A stretch of DNA of 64,000 nucleotides from an uncultured Sulfuricurvum sp. (GCA_903844635.1 CAIMUF010000077.1:40413-104412), one strand, 5' to 3'; positions 9,356-20,322 are shown, counted from the stretch's first letter. The notes: generated by a model from the sequence alone, not told the origin. Translations and numbers: made by a program.

Positions 9356-9472
9356 TTTCAAAACGACACATGAGCAAAGCCCATGTATCTACGCTAACGC
9401 TGAGTTTTCCTCGGCGGAAAGCCCACGTGCAGTGAACCGCACTTTTAAAAAACTTTTCAAAGGCTTTTAACT
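9356..9472 (+). other. 117-bp spacer with small hairpins
   Basis: No gene was seen. The spacer contains TTTCC-tcggc-GGAAA and a GTGC/GCAC hairpin followed by TTTT, which might end the ppi transcript weakly. The GC-rich middle contrasts with the A/T-rich flank before the queH ATG, and could be a dispersed repeat. Confidence 0.3.
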
Positions 9473-10552
9473 ATGCTAGTACACATCTGTTGCAGTGTTG
9501 ATTCCCATTTCTTTATGGAAAAACTGCAGCAGGAATTTCCCGATGAAAAACTCATCGGGTTCTTCTATGATCCCAATATCCACCCTTACAGCGAATATCA
9601 ACTACGCCTTTTAGACGTAGAACGAAGTTGTAAAAAACTGGGGATTGAGCTCATCGAAGGTCAATACGATTTTGAAGATTGGATGAATGCCGTCCGAGGA
9701 CTCGAAAAAGAACCTGAAAAAGGGGCGCGTTGCGAAGTATGTTTTGACCGACGTTTTGAAGTGAGTGCTTACAAAGCATTGGAACTCGGTGAAAAATCGA
9801 TGACCACCACCCTACTTGTCAGCCCGCTAAAATCGCAAGAACAACTCAAAAAAAGCGGCGATGTGTTTCATGCAACGCATGGCGTCGAGTTCATCGCGTT
9901 TGATTACCGTAAAAATGGCGGAAGCAACGACCAATCCCGTGTGAGCAAAGAAGAACAACTGTATCGTCAAGACTACTGCGGCTGTATCTTCGGACTCACC
10001 ATGCAACGCGACCAGCAACATCGTCTGATGGATGAGATGTTCTCTCCCCTCTCTCGCCAAATTCTCCCTGCTTCCATCGAAGAGCGTATTGAACTTTATA
10101 CCAAGCGCATGGATCTCGAAGACTCAAACATACCCTATAAAATCATCCGCGAGCGATTTTTAAATTATCGGCTCATGCGTGCTTCGGTAAAAACAGGTAC
10201 AGTCATCATCCCATCCTATCCACTCTTTTACTCAACCATCAACCGCACATCGACCGAGGGGAAAATTGATTTTGAGATAAATGGCCAGTTTTTTCTCAAC
10301 CGTGAAGAAGTACGTTTTATCACTCTCCAGACCTTCAACACCCTCACCGCATCAGTCTATAAAAATACTCAAGAGTTGATGTTTAACGCACCTGCTATCG
10401 AGATCGAAATGGCTTTACGTGCCAAGCTTACCGAAAGCGCGTTCAACACCTCTGCAATCATCGTCGTGGATGAAATACCGGCCGCTAAAATCACCCTTCT
10501 CTTAGAGACGAAAACATATGACGATACGAAAGAAAAGCTCCTACTGCTGTAA
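9473..10552 (+). CDS. queH: Epoxyqueuosine reductase QueH
   Basis: A 359-residue protein of the QueH (former DUF208) family, the alternative iron-sulfur enzyme that converts epoxyqueuosine to queuosine in tRNA. The cysteine pattern is clear: HICCSVDSH at the N-terminus, CEVCFDRRFE near residue 87, and DYCGCIFG near 168. The QueH core ends around residue 200; the remaining 150 residues form an extension of unassigned function. Its length agrees, from memory, with Campylobacterota homologues. ATG with AAAGG upstream. Confidence 0.85.
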   Translation: MLVHICCSVDSHFFMEKLQQEFPDEKLIGFFYDPNIHPYSEYQLRLLDVERSCKKLGIELIEGQYDFEDWMNAVRGLEKEPEKGARCEVCFDRRFEVSAYKALELGEKSMTTTLLVSPLKSQEQLKKSGDVFHATHGVEFIAFDYRKNGGSNDQSRVSKEEQLYRQDYCGCIFGLTMQRDQQHRLMDEMFSPLSRQILPASIEERIELYTKRMDLEDSNIPYKIIRERFLNYRLMRASVKTGTVIIPSYPLFYSTINRTSTEGKIDFEINGQFFLNREEVRFITLQTFNTLTASVYKNTQELMFNAPAIEIEMALRAKLTESAFNTSAIIVVDEIPAAKITLLLETKTYDDTKEKLLLL

Positions 10553-10602
10553 AACTCTCTAATACGCCTACTTTTTAATCACACATAAAGCACTTAGTCC
10601 AC

Positions 10603-10615
10603 TATAATCATCTTT
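10603..10615 (+). promoter_or_regulatory. -10 box abutting the antiporter start (likely leaderless mRNA)
   Basis: TATAAT at 10603-10608 ends seven bases before the ATG at 10616. Transcription would normally start six or seven bases after the box, at or one base before the A of the start codon. There is no Shine-Dalgarno sequence. Confidence 0.5.
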
Positions 10616-12226
10616 ATGGAAAACTTACTCTTATCAATCTTTTTAACCATTGCCATTGCCACAGTTCTCAACATCATCCTAAGGCGATTTGGGATATCTC
10701 ATATCATAGGCTACATTGCGACAGGGACAATCATTAGCACCCTCTTTGGCTTTAATGGACATGGCAATGATTCTTTAGAGTTAATCGGTGAATTTGGGAT
10801 CGTCTTTTTGATGTTTACGATCGGACTGGAACTCAGTCTTGATAAAATCAAAAAAATGAAAGAGATTCTCCTCACAAACGGTCTGCTGCAAGTATTATTC
10901 AGCGTCGTGGTGATCTTTTTGCTCTCCTTTACACTTTTTCATCTCGATTTCAACACATCACTTATCATCTCTTTGGCCTTTTCGCTCTCGTCCACCGCCA
11001 TCGTCCTCACCTATCTCAAAGAGTCCAAAGACATACACACGCCCTATGGGCAAAAGTCGATGGGAATTTTGATCTTTCAAGATCTTGCCGTTATCCCCAT
11101 TTTGATTCTCATCACTTTTTTGTCCAACGAAACCCTCTCGCTGGGCGAAGTCTTATGGAAAACGATACTCTCAGCAATTTTTGTCGTGGTATTTATGTTT
11201 ACCCTTGGGGAAAAGATTGTCAATGCCCTTTTGCAGTTTTCGGCTAAAACAGAGCTTGAAGAACTCTTCTTGGGTTCTGTATTTTCCATTCTTATCGGAG
11301 CTTCACTGCTTGCCCACAGTATGGGATTTACGTACTCGCTAGGAGCGTTTATAGCAGGGATGATTATCGCCGACACCCGTTTTAACGTCAAAGTCGAATC
11401 GGATATCGCAAGCTATAAAGATCTGCTTCTTGGAGCCTTTTTTTTTGGGGTAGGAACCAAGATAGATATGCTCTATTTTTTAGAAAACATCCATATCATC
11501 ACGTTTATTTTCATCTTTTCCATGCTCTTTAAAGCGATAGTTATTTATAGCATTATTCGACGTAACTCCGATAAAAACACCTCCGCCAAAACAGCTCTCG
11601 CACTTGCACAGATTGGTGAATTTTCCTTTGCCATTTTTGCTCTTGCAGGATCGCAAAATCTTATTTCTCAAGAGATGTCCAGTTTTTTGATCCTCGTAAG
11701 TGTCATATCCATGATCCTCACTCCCTTTATTATCGGAAATATTTATAAACTCTCTTCTTATTTTGAAAAAGAGTTTTATGAATCCGATGTTATAACACCT
11801 ATCAAACGCCAAGGCCACATTATCGTCGCCGGATTTGCGACACTTGGTAAAATTGTTGCCGCTTCTTTACAAGCAAAGGAAGCAAACTTTATCATCATAT
11901 CTGATAACCTTAAACACGTTTTACATGCTAGGAAACTTGGCTACATGGCATATTTTGGGCACTTAAACAAACTCCCCGTTTTAGAGTCGTTGATGGTCAA
12001 AGAGACAAAAGCTGTCATCATCACAATGAGCAGTGAACACAATAGACGACTCATCAGCGAAGCCATCCTCAACTACAACAAAGACGCCAATATCATTATC
12101 AAAATCGACAGCGCTGAAGAGCGAAAAAGCATGAGAGACCTATCTGGATTAGAATTTGTTGATGCAAGTTTTGAAGTCGCAGATTTACTTGTCAGACATG
12201 CACTCAAAAATGAGTATTTAAAGTAA
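10616..12226 (+). CDS. CPA2 cation:proton antiporter with RCK/TrkA-N domain (Kef-like)
   Basis: A 536-residue inner-membrane protein. Residues 1-380 hold about 12 hydrophobic helices of the sodium/hydrogen exchanger fold, with the unwound-helix region SLSSTAIVLTYL and FQDLAVIP typical of Kef/CPA2 proteins. Residues about 395-520 are a TrkA-N/RCK nucleotide-binding domain (GHIIVAGFATLGKIVAASL). It exports potassium or sodium in exchange for protons, perhaps gated by NAD(H) or glutathione adducts. A run of nine T followed by four G at 11438-11450 lies in the coding frame. The start has no ribosome site. Confidence 0.88.
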   Translation: MENLLLSIFLTIAIATVLNIILRRFGISHIIGYIATGTIISTLFGFNGHGNDSLELIGEFGIVFLMFTIGLELSLDKIKKMKEILLTNGLLQVLFSVVVIFLLSFTLFHLDFNTSLIISLAFSLSSTAIVLTYLKESKDIHTPYGQKSMGILIFQDLAVIPILILITFLSNETLSLGEVLWKTILSAIFVVVFMFTLGEKIVNALLQFSAKTELEELFLGSVFSILIGASLLAHSMGFTYSLGAFIAGMIIADTRFNVKVESDIASYKDLLLGAFFFGVGTKIDMLYFLENIHIITFIFIFSMLFKAIVIYSIIRRNSDKNTSAKTALALAQIGEFSFAIFALAGSQNLISQEMSSFLILVSVISMILTPFIIGNIYKLSSYFEKEFYESDVITPIKRQGHIIVAGFATLGKIVAASLQAKEANFIIISDNLKHVLHARKLGYMAYFGHLNKLPVLESLMVKETKAVIITMSSEHNRRLISEAILNYNKDANIIIKIDSAEERKSMRDLSGLEFVDASFEVADLLVRHALKNEYLK

Positions 12227-12264
12227 GTTGAAAGCTAATTATCATTAATTAACTATTTTTGCGG

Positions 12265-12270
12265 TAAAAT
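12265..12270 (+). promoter_or_regulatory. -10 box for the fabZ-lpxA-clpX-mreBC run
   Basis: TAAAAT at 12265-12270 lies 32 bases before the fabZ ATG, in the short gap after the antiporter gene. No clear -35 element is present, as is common in Campylobacterota sigma-70 promoters. Confidence 0.4.
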
Positions 12271-12302
12271 TGGCGGACTTTTTACTTAAGGTGTTTATAA
12301 AT

Positions 12303-12746
12303 ATGATGGATGTCATTCAAATACAAAAAATTTTACCTCACCGTTTTCCTTTTCTCCTCGTCGATAGAGTAACGAGTATTACTCCGAACGAATCGCTTAT
12401 TGGCTTTAAAAATGTCACCATCGGTGAACAAATATTCGAAGGTCATTTTCCTGGACACCCTATCTATCCAGGTGTTATGATTTTAGAGGGAATGGCTCAA
12501 GCTGGCGGAATCTTGGCATTTCAGAGCATGGACATGACCGAAGAAGAAGCAGCTAAAAAAGTAGTCTATTTCATGAGTATCGATGGTGCAAAATTTCGTG
12601 CCCCAGTCCGTCCTGGTGATCGTCTCCAATACCACATGACCGTCATTAAGCACAAAGGCGCTATCTGGGTTTTAGAGGGTAAAGCGTATGTTGATGACAC
12701 GCTTGTTGCTCAAGCTGAACTCAAAGCTATGATCGTGGACAAGTAG
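12303..12746 (+). CDS. fabZ: 3-hydroxyacyl-ACP dehydratase FabZ
   Basis: A 147-residue hot-dog-fold enzyme that dehydrates 3-hydroxyacyl-ACP in fatty-acid elongation. The N-terminal [13 protein letters not shown] and the catalytic [19 protein letters not shown] (His and, one helix on, Glu/Gln region) are intact. I chose the ATG at 12303, preceded by AAGGTG, rather than an upstream TTG at 12270 that would add 11 unconserved residues; 12306 is an equally possible second ATG. It is followed by lpxA with a 6-bp gap, the usual pairing of fatty-acid and lipid A synthesis. Confidence 0.95.
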   Translation: MMDVIQIQKILPHRFPFLLVDRVTSITPNESLIGFKNVTIGEQIFEGHFPGHPIYPGVMILEGMAQAGGILAFQSMDMTEEEAAKKVVYFMSIDGAKFRAPVRPGDRLQYHMTVIKHKGAIWVLEGKAYVDDTLVAQAELKAMIVDK

Positions 12747-12752
12747 GACATT

Positions 12753-13538
12753 ATGGGTAAAATATCTCCACTTGCAGTGATTGAAGAGGGTGCTCTTATC
12801 GCAGAGGATGTTGAAATCGGACCTTTTTGTTTTATCTCCAGCCAATCTACGATTGGAAAAGGGACTAAGATAGCTGCCAGCACGTGTATTTATGGAAAAA
12901 CTACCATTGGAGAAAATAACACTATTTTTTCACATGCTGTTTTGGGCTCCGTTCCCCAAGACTTAAAGTATGCAGGTGAAGAAGTTGAACTTATCATTGG
13001 CGACCATAATACCATTCGTGAGTTCACTCTTTTTAATCCAGGAACTGCAGGCGGCGGGAGCAAAACCGTTGTAGGTGACCACAATCTCTTTATGGGATAT
13101 GTTCACTTAGGGCATGATGTTATCATCGGAGACCACTGTATTCTTGCAAATGCTGCAACCCTTGCAGGACATGTAGAAATGGGTAATTATGCCGTTGTCG
13201 GAGGTATGACACCGATTCATCAGTTTGTAAAAATTGGGGATTATGCCATGATAGCCGGAGCATCTGCCCTATCCCAGGACGTACCTCCGTATTGTCTCGT
13301 AGAAGGCAATCGTGCAGTATTACGAGGACTTAATCTCAACGGTCTGCGCCGTCATGTTGCACGTGAAGATATTGACGCTCTTAGAGCTGCCTATCGAGAA
13401 CTTTTTGAGTCAGGGAAACCTCTTCAAGAGAATGCAGCCGCACTATTAGAAGCCACATCAAGTGAGTATGTAAAAAATATATGTACCTTTATTATTAACA
13501 CCAAACGGGGCATCCCCTTCGAAAGGAAAGAATCATGA
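12753..13538 (+). CDS. lpxA: UDP-N-acetylglucosamine acyltransferase LpxA
   Basis: A 261-residue left-handed beta-helix enzyme that performs the first step of lipid A synthesis. Hexapeptide repeats run from residue 2 to about 185 (for example [16 protein letters not shown], then FKNVT-like turns). The catalytic histidine lies in [15 protein letters not shown], near residue 120. The C-terminal helical domain is complete. Its stop overlaps the clpX start by 4 bp (ATGA). Confidence 0.95.
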   Translation: MGKISPLAVIEEGALIAEDVEIGPFCFISSQSTIGKGTKIAASTCIYGKTTIGENNTIFSHAVLGSVPQDLKYAGEEVELIIGDHNTIREFTLFNPGTAGGGSKTVVGDHNLFMGYVHLGHDVIIGDHCILANAATLAGHVEMGNYAVVGGMTPIHQFVKIGDYAMIAGASALSQDVPPYCLVEGNRAVLRGLNLNGLRRHVAREDIDALRAAYRELFESGKPLQENAAALLEATSSEYVKNICTFIINTKRGIPFERKES

Positions 13539-14767
13539 ACCACCGTCATTGTAGCTTCTGTGAAGCGCAAGAGAGCGACCAAAACCCACTAATTGCTGGT
13601 AACAATGTTTACATTTGTAAAAATTGTGTATTTTCAGCTTATAAAATTATGTTTGGAGAGAACAGCAATGATTCTTCTGCTGCACATGAGCATTTAAATA
13701 CTGAATTACTGACTCCAAAAGAACTCAATACTTTTCTAGGTCAATACATTATTGGTCAAGAACGTGCGCGTAAACTTCTTTCAGTCGCTGTTTACAACCA
13801 TTACAAACGGATTTTTAAACATCATAATGTAGACGATGATACTGAAATCGCCAAATCCAATGTCTTACTTATAGGACCTACCGGAAGCGGTAAAACACTC
13901 ATGGCGCAAACCATTGCTCGTGTGCTCAATGTACCTATCGCCATTGCCGATGCAACCAGTCTTACTGAAGCTGGTTATGTTGGTGAAGACGTTGAAAACA
14001 TCCTTACAAAACTTCTCCAAGCCGCTGACGGTGATATTGAACGCGCACAACAGGGAATTGTCTTTATCGATGAAATTGACAAAATTTCCCGCATGAGCGA
14101 AAACCGTTCTATCACTCGTGATGTCTCGGGTGAAGGGGTTCAGCAAGCACTTCTTAAAATCATTGAAGGCGCTATCGTCAACATCCCTCCAAAAGGTGGG
14201 CGTAAGCACCCGAATCAAGATTTTATCCAAATCGACACGTCTGGAATTCTATTCATTTGCGGCGGTGCATTTGATGGATTAGGACAAATTTTAGAGCGTA
14301 AAAAAGGGAAAAACGTCATGGGCTTTGGTCATGAAAAACGTAATTCCGCTGAAGGTGATGATAGCTTTGAAAACGTTGAACCCGATGATTTGGTCAATTA
14401 TGGCCTTATTCCTGAACTTATTGGACGTCTTCCAATTATTGCATCCTTGAATAAAATCACCGAAGATGAAATGGTACGTATTCTCACCGAGCCAAAAAAC
14501 TGTCTTGCAAAACAATACATCAAACTTTTTGCCATCGATGACGTTGAGCTCACTTTCGAAAAAGAAGCATTGAATGCCATTGCAGCGAAAGCTCTTACCC
14601 GTAAAACAGGAGCACGCGGTCTTCGTGCAATCTTAGAAGAAATCATGGGTGAAATCATGTATGAGCTCCCAGAATACAGTGGATACGAAGTAATCATCAC
14701 CAAAGAAGTGGTTGATGAAGCATCCCTTCCAGTTTACATCAAAAAAACGTCTCAAAAAAGCGCATAG
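13535..14767 (+). CDS. clpX: ATP-dependent Clp protease ATP-binding subunit ClpX
   Basis: A 410-residue AAA+ unfoldase that feeds substrates to ClpP. The N-terminal zinc-binding domain has CSFC and CKNC pairs (residues 6-9 and 28-31). Walker A is GPTGSGKT, Walker B is VFIDEID, and sensor-type arginines and the IGF-like loop region follow. Overlaps lpxA by 4 bp and is followed by mreB after 9 bp. No clpP is present in the window. Confidence 0.96.
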   Translation: MNHRHCSFCEAQESDQNPLIAGNNVYICKNCVFSAYKIMFGENSNDSSAAHEHLNTELLTPKELNTFLGQYIIGQERARKLLSVAVYNHYKRIFKHHNVDDDTEIAKSNVLLIGPTGSGKTLMAQTIARVLNVPIAIADATSLTEAGYVGEDVENILTKLLQAADGDIERAQQGIVFIDEIDKISRMSENRSITRDVSGEGVQQALLKIIEGAIVNIPPKGGRKHPNQDFIQIDTSGILFICGGAFDGLGQILERKKGKNVMGFGHEKRNSAEGDDSFENVEPDDLVNYGLIPELIGRLPIIASLNKITEDEMVRILTEPKNCLAKQYIKLFAIDDVELTFEKEALNAIAAKALTRKTGARGLRAILEEIMGEIMYELPEYSGYEVIITKEVVDEASLPVYIKKTSQKSA

Positions 14768-14776
14768 GACATAATA

Positions 14777-15814
14777 ATGCTATTTAATAAACTTATCGGA
14801 CTCTTTTCAAACGACCTTGCCATCGACCTAGGCACCGCGAATACCCTTGTAATTGTTAAGGGAAAAGGTATTGTTATCAATGAGCCTTCTGTTGTTGCGG
14901 TCAAAACAGAAAAATACGGTCAACAAAGAGTCCTCGCAGTTGGACGTGAAGCCAAAGAAATGGTTGGTAAAACACCGGGGAATATCAAAGCTATCCGTCC
15001 TATGAAAGACGGAGTTATTGCCGATTTCGATATGACTGAAAAAATGATTCGCCGATTTATTGAAAAAGCGCATGGACGACGAAATCTTATCAGTCCTCGC
15101 ATTATCATTTGTATCCCTTACGGCTTAACACAAGTTGAGCGTAAAGCAGTTCGTGAATCAGCAATGAGTGCAGGAGCCAGGGAAGTCTATCTGATCGACG
15201 AGCCTATGGCTGCCGCTATTGGTGCAGGAATTGATATTCGTGAGCCAAAAGGAAATGTTATCGTTGATATCGGTGGGGGAACAACAGAAATCGGTGTTAT
15301 CTCATTGGGAGGATTGGTACTGTGCCGTTCTATTCGCGTTGCAGGTGACAAAATCGACCGTGCTATCATGGATTATGTCAAACGTAAATACAATCTTCTT
15401 ATCGGTGAACGTATCGCAGAAGACATCAAGATCAATATCGGTACTGCAATGCCATTGGCTCAAGAACTCAAAATGATTATCAACGGCCGCGATCAAGTAG
15501 AAGGTTTGTTAACATCTCTTGAACTTTCCAGTGAAGATGCTCGCGAAGCGATGCGTGATCCGCTCAAAGAGATTCTTGAAGCATTACGGGATGTGCTAGA
15601 GAATATGCCACCTGATTTAGCAGGTGATATTGTCAACAACGGTGTTATTTTAACAGGTGGCGGAGCATTGATTCGCCAACTTGACAAATACCTTTCTGAA
15701 ACCATTAAAATTCCTGTTTACGTTGCTGACGAGCCATTGCTTTGTGTAGCACGTGGTACAGGACGAGCGCTCGAAGAGATCGATCAACTTCACGAACTTT
15801 TCGATAATGAATAA
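14777..15814 (+). CDS. mreB: Rod-shape-determining protein MreB
   Basis: A 345-residue actin homologue that forms filaments guiding lateral wall synthesis. The phosphate-1 motif DLGTANTLV, the central VDIGGGTTEIGVISLGG and the adenosine motif LTGGGALI are intact. The N-terminal amphipathic segment (MLFNKLIGLFSNDLAI) should bind the membrane. It overlaps mreC by 8 bp. Confidence 0.97.
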   Translation: MLFNKLIGLFSNDLAIDLGTANTLVIVKGKGIVINEPSVVAVKTEKYGQQRVLAVGREAKEMVGKTPGNIKAIRPMKDGVIADFDMTEKMIRRFIEKAHGRRNLISPRIIICIPYGLTQVERKAVRESAMSAGAREVYLIDEPMAAAIGAGIDIREPKGNVIVDIGGGTTEIGVISLGGLVLCRSIRVAGDKIDRAIMDYVKRKYNLLIGERIAEDIKINIGTAMPLAQELKMIINGRDQVEGLLTSLELSSEDAREAMRDPLKEILEALRDVLENMPPDLAGDIVNNGVILTGGGALIRQLDKYLSETIKIPVYVADEPLLCVARGTGRALEEIDQLHELFDNE

Positions 15815-16568
15815 ACAGCGTCTTTCACTCACGCTTCTTCTTCTCGCATGTGTGGGCGGGGCTCTTTATTTTAGCCCTTTTTTACAAACTCCCTTCATTC
15901 ATCTCTCACAAAGCATCAAAATTACCTATTTAAACCAAATTCAAGGTTTTCAAAACTCTCTTACAAAGCATATTTCTCAAGAAAAAACCATTACCGAATT
16001 ACAACAGAAGAATCGCTATTATGAACGTGAAATTTTAACTCTTCACCAAGTAGCAAGTGAATACCAAAATCTATTGAAACTTCAAAATAGTTCTATTAAA
16101 ACACTTCCTTCCGTTGAACTTGTACGTACTATTTCTTATGTGAGAATGGGTGATCCTCATAAATTATGGCTTGAGATGGAGCATTTTGATCCTGCTCGTG
16201 TTTATGGTTTGATTTATCGAGGTTATGTTGCCGGGATTGTTGTCTCTAAAAATCATTCCCCTATGGCACTTCTCAATGGTGATATAAAAAGTTCTTACGC
16301 CGTTTCAGTCGGGAATTCGCAAGCTCCAGGAATTGTACGAGGTAATAATGAACGTCATCTTGTTGTTGAATTTATCCCCACATGGATACCAATTTATGTT
16401 GGAGATGAAATCGTTACTTCTGGTTTGGATCGAATTTTTTTCTCCGGACTTAAAGTAGGGAAAATAATCTCAATTTCCAAAGCAAGCGGTTACCAAAGCG
16501 CTGTAGTTGAACCCTATTTTTATGCTAAAAATCCTACTTATTTTCACGTCATAACCAAGGTAAAATAA
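15807..16568 (+). CDS. mreC: Rod-shape-determining protein MreC
   Basis: A 253-residue protein with one N-terminal membrane helix (about 6-24), a coiled coil (about 50-85) and a periplasmic beta domain, which links MreB to the wall machinery. I chose the ATG at 15807 (MNKQRLSLTLLLL), inside the mreB end, rather than an upstream start that would place an unrelated 18-residue extension before the membrane helix. No mreD follows; carB is next after its own promoter. Confidence 0.9.
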   Translation: MNKQRLSLTLLLLACVGGALYFSPFLQTPFIHLSQSIKITYLNQIQGFQNSLTKHISQEKTITELQQKNRYYEREILTLHQVASEYQNLLKLQNSSIKTLPSVELVRTISYVRMGDPHKLWLEMEHFDPARVYGLIYRGYVAGIVVSKNHSPMALLNGDIKSSYAVSVGNSQAPGIVRGNNERHLVVEFIPTWIPIYVGDEIVTSGLDRIFFSGLKVGKIISISKASGYQSAVVEPYFYAKNPTYFHVITKVK

Positions 16569-16591
16569 TCAGGTTTTAAGTGCTTTTGCCC

Positions 16592-16597
16592 TATAAT
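16592..16597 (+). promoter_or_regulatory. -10 box for carB
   Basis: TATAAT at 16592-16597, with the carB ATG at 16627 and an AAGGGTAAG ribosome site just before it. Confidence 0.5.
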
Positions 16598-16626
16598 TGA
16601 CAAATTTTTCTGACAAAAGGGTAAGC

Positions 16627-19600
16627 ATGCCAAAACGCGACGACATTAAAACGATACTTCTCATTGGATCAGGTCCAATCGTCATCGGTCAAGCGTGTGA
16701 ATTTGACTACTCTGGGACACAAGCGGTTAAAACTCTTAAAGAGCTAGGGTACCGTGTTGTACTTATCAACTCCAATCCCGCCACCATTATGACCGATCCA
16801 GAATTTGCCGATCGCACCTACATCGAACCGATTAAACCTGAAATTATTGCTCAAATCATCAGAGATGAAAAAGTAGATGCCATCCTCCCAACCATGGGGG
16901 GACAAACGGCACTTAATGCTGCCATGCTTATGCACGAGCAAGGTCTTTTAGAGGGAATTGAATTCCTCGGGGCCAATCCAAGTGCTATCAAAAAAGGAGA
17001 AGACCGCCAAGCGTTTAAAGAGTGCATGCTCAAAATTGGAATGGATCTTCCTATTTCTCGTTATGCCTACAACATTGAAGAAGCAATCAGTGCTGCCAAT
17101 GAAATCGGTTTTCCTACCATTATCCGTGCTTCCTATACCCTTGCAGGAGGAGGAAGCGGTGTTGCGTATAACATTGACGAATTTAAACTCCTCGCTCAAC
17201 GAGGTCTCGATGAGTCTCCTATCACTGAAATTTTGATCGAAGAATCACTTCTTGGATGGAAAGAATACGAGATGGAAGTTATTCGGGACCGCAATGATAA
17301 CTGTATCATCGTTTGTTCTATCGAAAACTTCGATCCTATGGGTGTTCATACAGGTGACTCTATTACTGTAGCCCCTGCCCTTACTCTTACGGACAAAGAA
17401 TATCAGCGTATGCGTGATGCGTCGTTTGCAATCTTACGTGAAATCGGAGTTGATACAGGTGGATCAAATGTTCAGTTCTCTGTTGATCCTAAAACGGGAC
17501 GTATGATTGTCATCGAAATGAACCCTCGTGTTTCTCGTTCTTCGGCACTAGCATCTAAAGCAACAGGATATCCTATCGCCAAAGTTGCAACTCTTCTTGC
17601 AGTAGGATTTACTCTCGATGAAATAACCAATGACATTACCGGAACTCCCGCAGCATTTGAGCCGGTCATCGATTACATCGTTACCAAAATTCCTCGCTTT
17701 ACCTTTGAAAAATTTCCAGAAGCTGAATCAACGCTGACAACAAGTATGAAATCAGTCGGTGAAGTAATGGCAATCGGTCGTACCTTCAAAGAATCCATTC
17801 AAAAAGCTCTTTGTTCTCTTGAAACAGGGTTGAGCGGTTTTGATCCTATCGATGGTGATTTAGAATTTGTCAAACACGAAATTCGCCGTCCCAATGCTGA
17901 GCGTATTCTCTACGTTGCGCAAGGGTTCCGTATGGGACTAAGCCATAGTGAAATTTTTGAACTTTCTAAAATTGATCCGTGGTTTTTAACTCAAATCGAG
18001 GAACTGATTGCTCAAGAACCACGCATCACGTCCAAAACACTCACTGATGAACCACAACTTCGTATTCTTAAAACCGAAGGGTTCTCGGATAAAAGCATTG
18101 CACGTCTTATCACGCTTAATGATAAAGAAACCAAAGAAGAAGATATTTATAATGCTCGTAAAGCCCTGGCAATCGCCCATGAATATAACGAGGTAGATAC
18201 TTGTGCTGCTGAGTTTGGTGCCTTAACTCCGTATTTGTATTCAACAACCAATATCACCCGCTTAGGTGCTCAAGAGCCTCGAGCCAGTGACAAGAAAAAA
18301 GTTATGATTCTTGGCGGAGGGCCAAACCGTATCGGACAGGGAATCGAGTTTGACTACTGTTGTGTTCATGCTGCCTTTGCTCTTAAAGAGATGGGGATTG
18401 AAACGATTATGTATAACTGTAATCCTGAAACCGTTTCAACCGACTACGATACGTCGGATGTACTTTATTTCGAGCCTATCGATTTTGAACACGTTCGTGC
18501 TGTTGTTGAGCGTGAGAAGCCTAATGGGATTATCGTCCATTTCGGAGGTCAAACACCGCTCAAGCTTGCCAATGCGCTCCACAATATCGGAGCCGTCATT
18601 GCAGGTACTTCGGCAGAAGTAATTGATCTTGCTGAAAACCGTGAGAAATTTTCTGCATTTGTTGTAGAGCAAGGCCTTAAGCAACCTGAGAATGGTATTG
18701 CTATGACCAAAGAGCAAGCCTTTAAGGTAGCCGAAGAACTTGGCTATCCGGTTCTTGTGCGTCCATCGTATGTTTTGGGCGGACGTGCGATGCGTATCGT
18801 TTACAATGAAGACGAGTTGCGTACCTACATGGACGTCGCTGTATCGGTGAGCAATGATTCTCCCGTTTTGGTTGATAAATTTTTAGATCAAGCGGTTGAA
18901 CTTGATGTCGATGCGATTACCGATGGAACCGATGTCTATATTGGCTCTGTTATGCAGCACATTGAAGAAGCAGGGATTCACTCAGGAGACAGCGCATGTT
19001 CTCTTCCGCCTGTAAGTCTCAGCGCCGACCATCAAGCACAAGTGGAACAACAAACCAAAAAAATCGCCTTGGGTCTTGGTGTTATTGGATTGCTCAATAT
19101 CCAATACGCAATCTTTCAAAATGAAGTCTACATCATCGAAGTCAACCCTCGTGCATCTCGAACGGTACCTTTTGTATCAAAAGCTACCGGTATGCCTCTT
19201 GCGAAAGTTGCAACACGGGTTATGGTTGGAGATACACTTCGCAATGCTCTCAAATTTTATGACAACTACAACGTTGTCATGGAAGAAAATGGTCTTCTAA
19301 AACCTCGTCTTAAAGGACATGTTGCGATTAAAGAGGCGGTGTTCCCATTCAATAAACTTTATGGCGCTGACTTGGTTCTCTCACCTGAGATGAAGTCAAC
19401 GGGTGAAGTTATGGGTATCAGTGAGAACTTTGGAATAAGTTTTGCCAAAAGCCAACTTGCTGCAGGGAATAAAATCCCTACAGCGGGTACATGCTTTCTC
19501 TCATTTATCGAAATGGACAAAATGCATGCACCAGAAATTGCTCGTGGTTTGCATACGCAAGGATTTAAACTGGTTGCTACTCGCGGTACTCAAAAAATCA

Positions 19601-19884
19601 TTGAAGCTGCCGGAATCCCGTGTGAAGTCGTTTTGAAAATTTCAGAAGGTCGCCCGAATATTGAAGACATGATGAAAAACGGTGATATTTCTCTCGCCAT
19701 CAATACTTCTGATAATAAAACATCCAAAAAAGATGCAGAGCAAATTCGTCAAGTGGTCTTACGTATGGGAATCCCGTATTTTACAACCCTCAGTGCAGCG
19801 CGTGCAGCCATCGAAGCGATGACCTATATGGGTGATGACAGCTGGATGAAACCTCATGCCCTTCAGGATTTTTTGGTACGTTAA
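16627..19884 (+). CDS. carB: Carbamoyl-phosphate synthase large subunit
   Basis: A 1085-residue enzyme making carbamoyl phosphate for arginine and pyrimidines from glutamine-derived ammonia, bicarbonate and two ATP. Two homologous ATP-grasp halves are visible, each opening with a glycine-rich motif ([36 protein letters not shown]) and each with an ATP-grasp loop. The C-terminal MGS-like domain (about 950-1085) is the allosteric region. The start at 16627 (MPKRDD) has a good ribosome site; an upstream TTG would add ten residues overlapping the promoter. carA is not in the window. Confidence 0.96.
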   Translation: MPKRDDIKTILLIGSGPIVIGQACEFDYSGTQAVKTLKELGYRVVLINSNPATIMTDPEFADRTYIEPIKPEIIAQIIRDEKVDAILPTMGGQTALNAAMLMHEQGLLEGIEFLGANPSAIKKGEDRQAFKECMLKIGMDLPISRYAYNIEEAISAANEIGFPTIIRASYTLAGGGSGVAYNIDEFKLLAQRGLDESPITEILIEESLLGWKEYEMEVIRDRNDNCIIVCSIENFDPMGVHTGDSITVAPALTLTDKEYQRMRDASFAILREIGVDTGGSNVQFSVDPKTGRMIVIEMNPRVSRSSALASKATGYPIAKVATLLAVGFTLDEITNDITGTPAAFEPVIDYIVTKIPRFTFEKFPEAESTLTTSMKSVGEVMAIGRTFKESIQKALCSLETGLSGFDPIDGDLEFVKHEIRRPNAERILYVAQGFRMGLSHSEIFELSKIDPWFLTQIEELIAQEPRITSKTLTDEPQLRILKTEGFSDKSIARLITLNDKETKEEDIYNARKALAIAHEYNEVDTCAAEFGALTPYLYSTTNITRLGAQEPRASDKKKVMILGGGPNRIGQGIEFDYCCVHAAFALKEMGIETIMYNCNPETVSTDYDTSDVLYFEPIDFEHVRAVVEREKPNGIIVHFGGQTPLKLANALHNIGAVIAGTSAEVIDLAENREKFSAFVVEQGLKQPENGIAMTKEQAFKVAEELGYPVLVRPSYVLGGRAMRIVYNEDELRTYMDVAVSVSNDSPVLVDKFLDQAVELDVDAITDGTDVYIGSVMQHIEEAGIHSGDSACSLPPVSLSADHQAQVEQQTKKIALGLGVIGLLNIQYAIFQNEVYIIEVNPRASRTVPFVSKATGMPLAKVATRVMVGDTLRNALKFYDNYNVVMEENGLLKPRLKGHVAIKEAVFPFNKLYGADLVLSPEMKSTGEVMGISENFGISFAKSQLAAGNKIPTAGTCFLSFIEMDKMHAPEIARGLHTQGFKLVATRGTQKIIEAAGIPCEVVLKISEGRPNIEDMMKNGDISLAINTSDNKTSKKDAEQIRQVVLRMGIPYFTTLSAARAAIEAMTYMGDDSWMKPHALQDFLVR

Positions 19885-19885
19885 A

Positions 19886-20314
19886 ATGCCGATCATCCTC
19901 GCTCAGACCGATACAACCGTCGGTTTTCTCTCACAAGACAGTGTTTCTTTGGTGCAGGTCAAAGGGAGAAAAGAGGGAAAGCCTTTTTTAAAAGTTTTTG
20001 CTTCCCTAAGCTTGCTTCAGTCCACAGTGAGAGTTCCCATCAAATATCGTTCATGGGTTCGACATGCACAACAGACAACGTTTGTCATTAAAAATCAGGC
20101 AATCCGATACGTAGCCGACTCAACGCACTCTCGTTTGATTCAAAAATATGGCTGGCTTTATTCTACTTCTGCCAATGAGAGCGGTCGTGATTATGATAAA
20201 GATTTTTGTCTCTCTCATAGTGATACTATCATCGAAGATTTAAGAGGTTTTAATTCTTCAACGCCCTCTAAAATTTTTAAACTAACCTCAACCCAATTTA
20301 AAAAACTACGATAG
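19886..20314 (+). CDS. Short Sua5/YciO/YrdC-domain protein
   Basis: A 142-residue protein starting at the ATG one base after the carB stop. KGRKEGKP near residue 25 and YSTSANESG near residue 93 match the nucleotide-binding motifs of Sua5/YrdC, which make threonylcarbamoyl-AMP for the t6A tRNA modification. It is clearly shorter than TsaC (about 190) or Sua5 (about 340), and lacks part of the usual core. It could be a minimal TsaC or a YciO-like paralogue. Confidence 0.7.
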   Translation: MPIILAQTDTTVGFLSQDSVSLVQVKGRKEGKPFLKVFASLSLLQSTVRVPIKYRSWVRHAQQTTFVIKNQAIRYVADSTHSRLIQKYGWLYSTSANESGRDYDKDFCLSHSDTIIEDLRGFNSSTPSKIFKLTSTQFKKLR

Positions 20315-20322
20315 GAAAGAAA

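Noticed and set aside
15753..15806. Upstream start extending mreC by 18 residues
   Set aside because: The extension lies in the mreB coding frame region, is polar and would displace the N-terminal membrane helix; the ATG at 15807 fits the family.
20050..20070. GGTTCGACA resembling a tRNA T-arm
   Set aside because: It lies in the Sua5-like coding frame and no acceptor or anticodon arms fit around it.
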